This document shows positions 60,601 to 64,000 of a stretch of 64,000 nucleotides of DNA, in pieces. Numbering within the stretch: the stretch's first letter is position 1; each line of letters begins with the position of its first letter. The translations under genes were made by a program, and so were the position numbers. This stretch comes from Acanthaster planci (lineage: Eukaryota; Echinodermata; Asteroidea; Valvatida; Acanthasteridae). A model generated the notes under the pieces. It searched no databases, was not told where the DNA came from, and worked only from the letters and a program-made list of their open reading frames with translations. The DNA lies in assembly GCF_001949145.1 (NCBI RefSeq), contig NW_019091455.1, forward strand, positions 671,017 through 735,016, written 5' to 3'.

Positions 60601-62690
60601 GTCGACCATGTCGCCCACCGAGAGTCCATCACCCTCCGTTTGGGTCCGAATGCCCCCAGCTGACCCCCTCGGTAAGACGACAGAACAATCCCCGCCCTTG
60701 GCTTGTCCAGGGCTGTAATGAAACTTCGACCCCGGCCCTCGGCCAAAACGCCCACCTCTGTGATGAGACTCCCATCTCATCTGCGGTCTTAACGTCATTA
60801 ACGCATGCGGTTGGTTATCCAATCGGGGCCTCTGCCTTCTGGCACCTTTTTCACTCCCTCCGGGGGAAAGACTATGCCTCGTAGCATGGCGATATGACCA
60901 TGATGACGAACGATGATTATGAGAATGGTGATAAAATTGGTGGTGATAAATTGACCAGATGAACGTTAGGGTGGGAATTCAGGTAGATTATAATCTTGTT
61001 TTAGGCAGGATCTTGCCTGGGGGACTTCTCGCCAGTTCAATCATGTAATGACGAGCAGTGAGACACATCTATACTTAAAACGTGGTAGAAGAACCGAAAG
61101 CGTATAAATACCATTAAAAAAAATTGCTTGCGAAATGGCAAGAAATACTGGATTTTACAAAGTTTCATACATCGCTTAATCTGATATCTGTGATCCGTTT
61201 AGCAAGTTAATTAACGCCTCATGTACAAAATTTCACCGTAGCATTCGTACGCAGGACGTTTGAAAGGTCGACAGTTGAAAGGTCGTCACAAAGTGGCTAA
61301 TGCATGGGGATGATCTCGGCCGAAGTTTGGAACAACAGCACATCTGTGCAGGTGAAATTTAAAAAGTTTGTTTGAGCACAAAGATGTGGGTTTTGATTTC
61401 GAAGGAAAGCAAAAAGCAGTGGAATGAAGACATTTAGAGTGCTAACGGCTAATTCTCCTAGTCAAGACGGGGTCTTTCGCCCACACAGTCGGACTAATTA
61501 AGCTGGTTAACACCCCCTAAACCCCAACTCTGTCCGGTAAACACCCCGGAGATGTGTAATTTCCTCCCCATGTTGATAAGAATAACAACAATAGAAAATA
61601 ATAGTGATGACAATAACGATAATACTGGGTCGCTGCCCTGGAGGATGCTGATCTTCTTAAAATATTCACCCATCCCCACTCCGGAGAGAGAGAGAGAGAG
61701 AGGGGAAAATTACACATGCGACAGAAATGGCACTCGATTCCTATTATTTTCCAGAGTTTTGGCGAGATGCGCGGATGAGATGATCCAAAATTCATAGGCA
61801 TCTTGACTGTGATTGTCCCCGTATCGCGGGCACTCCTTTTTTCCCCCACCCCGTTCCCCCCCGCTAACGTCGGGGATCAAAGTTGACTACCCTCCCGCGT
61901 CATACAGTCCCCCCTCATCTGCTATGCTGTGTTTTTACTTCCCTGAGATCCACTCCAGACGGATTTGGTTTCTCTCGGCCGTCCGCCGTCGCATCTCGCC
62001 CGCGGGACGGCGCAACAAGAGCCGGCCCACTCCACTTTTTTTTTTCCGGCGCGCCCGCACGCGGGAATTTCGGCCTGCTCCGTTGCATTTTTATGGAGAT
62101 TCGGTAGCGAAGTGAAGACGATGCCTGTCCGTCTGCATCCGCTGATTGAAATTATATGATCTCGGCGGGAGTATCGAATGCCGGGGAAGAAACTATGTAA
62201 ATCGTCTCCCTCGGCCTTCACTTTATTAAGGAACTTGTGGACACCTTTCGAAATTACGTATCAACGGCAACCATTTCTGTTTTAAGGTACACAAACTCGC
62301 AAGAGTGCCACAGCCTGGAAAGGAGACTAAGGAGCACACATCGCCATCTTGAAACTCGATGGACAGCTATTGGAAGGAAGCACAGGAGTTGAGATTTCTC
62401 AGCGAGCTGCGTTTTGTAGGTGAAGCCCTACATCGGAGGGCAAGAAATCTGTGAAGTTAAATGTCCCACGAGTGCCACTTCTAAGTTTCTCAAGTGGACA
62501 TGCCATTATTTGCTACTGATGTCTGTCCTTCTTTGGTTGACATAACTGCTTGCAATAGGCCTGTTGTTACATGACTAGAAAAATGTAAGATTATGGTAGC
62601 AGCGATGGGATAAGACTGTTATACGACACACACGACAGATGTTCGCTGTGAACATTTCACCTTAAAATCAAGACCTTTGCTCAGATAGGG
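57660..62690. other. Non-coding stretch
   Basis: No frame exceeds 110 codons. A further TAATTA at 57806 and a POU-like ATGCTAAT at about 60443 lie in AT-rich patches. An AG microsatellite lies at 61684. No gene or structured RNA is supported. Confidence 0.5.
61684..61702 (+). repeat. AG microsatellite
   Basis: Nine GA units in a row form a simple dinucleotide repeat. Confidence 0.9.
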
Positions 62691-62769
62691 TAAACTCCAT
62701 GTCATTATACATAAATGTGCATTGACTTCACATCGGTAGAGGCACGCACAAACGAGAACAAGTTCTTGG

Positions 62770-62850
62770 CTTGGTGGCAGCGCTGGGATGTGAACCCCTG
62801 ACATAAAAAGTTTGTGGATGGTAGCGCAATGCAGAGATGAATTGGCAAGA
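62770..62850 (-). repeat. Possible tRNA-derived SINE fragment
   Basis: On the minus strand GGGTTCACATCCC (62785-62797) resembles an RNA polymerase III B-box with one mismatch, and it is followed by AGCGCTGCCACCA, reminiscent of a tRNA acceptor end with CCA. The upstream D-arm region is poor. It is not a functional tRNA. A degenerate SINE is the likeliest reading. Confidence 0.25.
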
Positions 62851-62945
62851 AATGAAAGTGATTGTCACCTTCGTTTTGTGAAATGCCAGCTTGATACCTT
62901 TTGCCGTAAAAAACCGAGGTATTCAAGTGAATTTTTCTCATACAG

Positions 62946-63133
62946 ATGTGACATTTTATAAGCGAAGATTCCGAGGCTCTCAGCCTTTTATTTGGTGTAG
63001 AGGTCATGAACCCCAAGCGAAGCGAAGGCATCGACCGGACGTCGAACCCAGCCAAGACACAAGAAATGATACGAGGCACGGAGGTGTCAGAATTGTTTCA
63101 ATTCATGACACGGTTAGCACAATCCTCGGCGTG
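62946..63133 (+). CDS. Candidate 188-bp internal exon
   Basis: An excellent acceptor (AATTTTTCTCATACAG) begins, and GTG followed by GTAAGC ends, a segment open in one frame throughout. It includes VTFYKRRFRGSQPFIWCRGH and HGGVRIVSIHDTVSTILG. The frame starts after two bases. The opposite strand is open over much of the same region, which weakens the case. No known domain is seen. Confidence 0.25.
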
Positions 63134-63139
63134 GTAAGC

Positions 63140-64000
63140 TTATACCCTCTTCACTAGTGAAGAAGACGCGAAACTTGATAGCTGATGGCAATTTCTGACC
63201 TATTATGTATACGCGTTTCTGATCCAGGCTTGAAATTTGGAATATTACGAAGATACCCTTGTGTGCGTATTTTCTCCTTTTCTTTTCGGGGCGGTAAAGC
63301 CTGATGAGGTTTGTGAGAAAGTTTCGCATAGTGAGTGAGCAACCCGGCCCGGCGCATTTGGAATTCGATAGTCCCCCGTCCATCGCAACATTATGCGATC
63401 CCGCCGAATGTGCAGTAATGTGCACATTAGGACATATCACGCGTAAATATTTGGAGTGTATGTATGCTGCTTAGTAGGCCTATATAGTTCATAACGTGTT
63501 GTATTGGAGAAGCTGACAATCGTTTTGAATTCCTATTCTTGTTTTGGTTGGGAGGCAAGTGTGGGATAGGGAGGGGTAGGTGAAGACTTGTTTGCCGCGA
63601 CTAGCCCCGAGCGGAAAAGGTGGTTGAAATTACATTACAAAAAGGCCTCTCTGTTATTTTTTGAAAGCGGAGCCGGTGAACGTACGGTTGTATCTAATTG
63701 CAGCCGCGACTGTGGACAGAAATTGAAAGGGAAGATACAGTGTGAACGATGACCTATATACTACTAGAAGCAAGTGACACAACCCGTCGTTGTACAGTAT
63801 GTGGATAAGGATTTTAAGCTCTCAATATAGAAACCTCGTGGAGGGGCGTGTCAATGGACGGAGTCGCGGGGCGTTAACATTGACTTTTGCAGCAATAGCA
63901 ACAAACAACAACATAAATAAATAAAAAACAACAACAAAACTTGAGGTTATGCCTAATTTCTCTTTAAGCTTAACATCTTTTATTGGCAATATTCTAAGTT
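63140..64000. other. Non-coding stretch at window end
   Basis: No frame exceeds 108 codons. An AAC/AAT-rich low-complexity patch occurs at about 63895-63940. No gene is supported. Confidence 0.5.

Noticed and set aside
63040-63060. B-box-like GGGTTCGACGTCC on the minus strand
   Set aside because: No A-box lies at the right distance, and the segment falls inside an exon candidate.

Overview
This window looks like gene-poor nuclear DNA of a multicellular animal. Base composition is mixed. Stop codons are frequent in all six frames on both strands, and the longest open stretch is 168 codons, no more than chance would give in 64 kb. There are no ribosome-binding sites, operons, rRNA genes, complete tRNA genes or CRISPR arrays. 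Splice-like signals, palindromic (fold-back) short transposon relics, tRNA-derived debris, microsatellites and many long G or C homopolymer runs point to a metazoan. Enrichment of the palindrome TAGGCCTA and the overall texture suggest an aquatic invertebrate, possibly a deuterostome, but I cannot fix the taxon by reading alone.

No protein-coding gene of a recognised family could be found. The best coding candidates are short and uncertain: a two-exon model at 3696-4143 with a TATA-like box, phase-compatible splice sites and poly(A) signals; a two-exon model at 48129-48482 whose first exon reads as a signal peptide; and single candidate exons at 7306-7510, 14066-14244, 19924-19976, 20513-20560 (minus), 30920-31062, 33935-33974, 38872-38956, 45638-45673, 47531-47597, 51911-51957 (minus) and 62946-63133. 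Tens of such donor/acceptor pairs are expected by chance in 128 kb of strand, so each needs transcript evidence.

The best-supported features are repeats. Two copies of a roughly 370-bp fold-back, MITE-like element lie at 15820-16189 and 23826-24196 in opposite orientation. Two copies of a roughly 120-bp short-inverted-terminus element lie at 10699-10818 and 40864-40985 in the same orientation. There is a diverged tandem duplication at 15243-15580, a 25-bp tandem duplication at 33192-33241, a tRNA-Glu-like relic at 19321-19347 (minus) and several simple repeats. About 23 runs of eight or more G or C are scattered through the window.

The rest reads as intergenic or intronic sequence that may be regulatory. 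It carries CTCF-like motifs (19238, 36695, 41049), nuclear-receptor DR1 elements (5419, 12731, 52424), CRE palindromes (14041, 14261, 16264, 39870), an SRF CArG box (21152), a paired palindrome (24665-24700) and an AT-rich block dense in homeodomain cores (56640-57240). Together this resembles the non-coding surroundings of a regulated gene outside the window, but that is inference.
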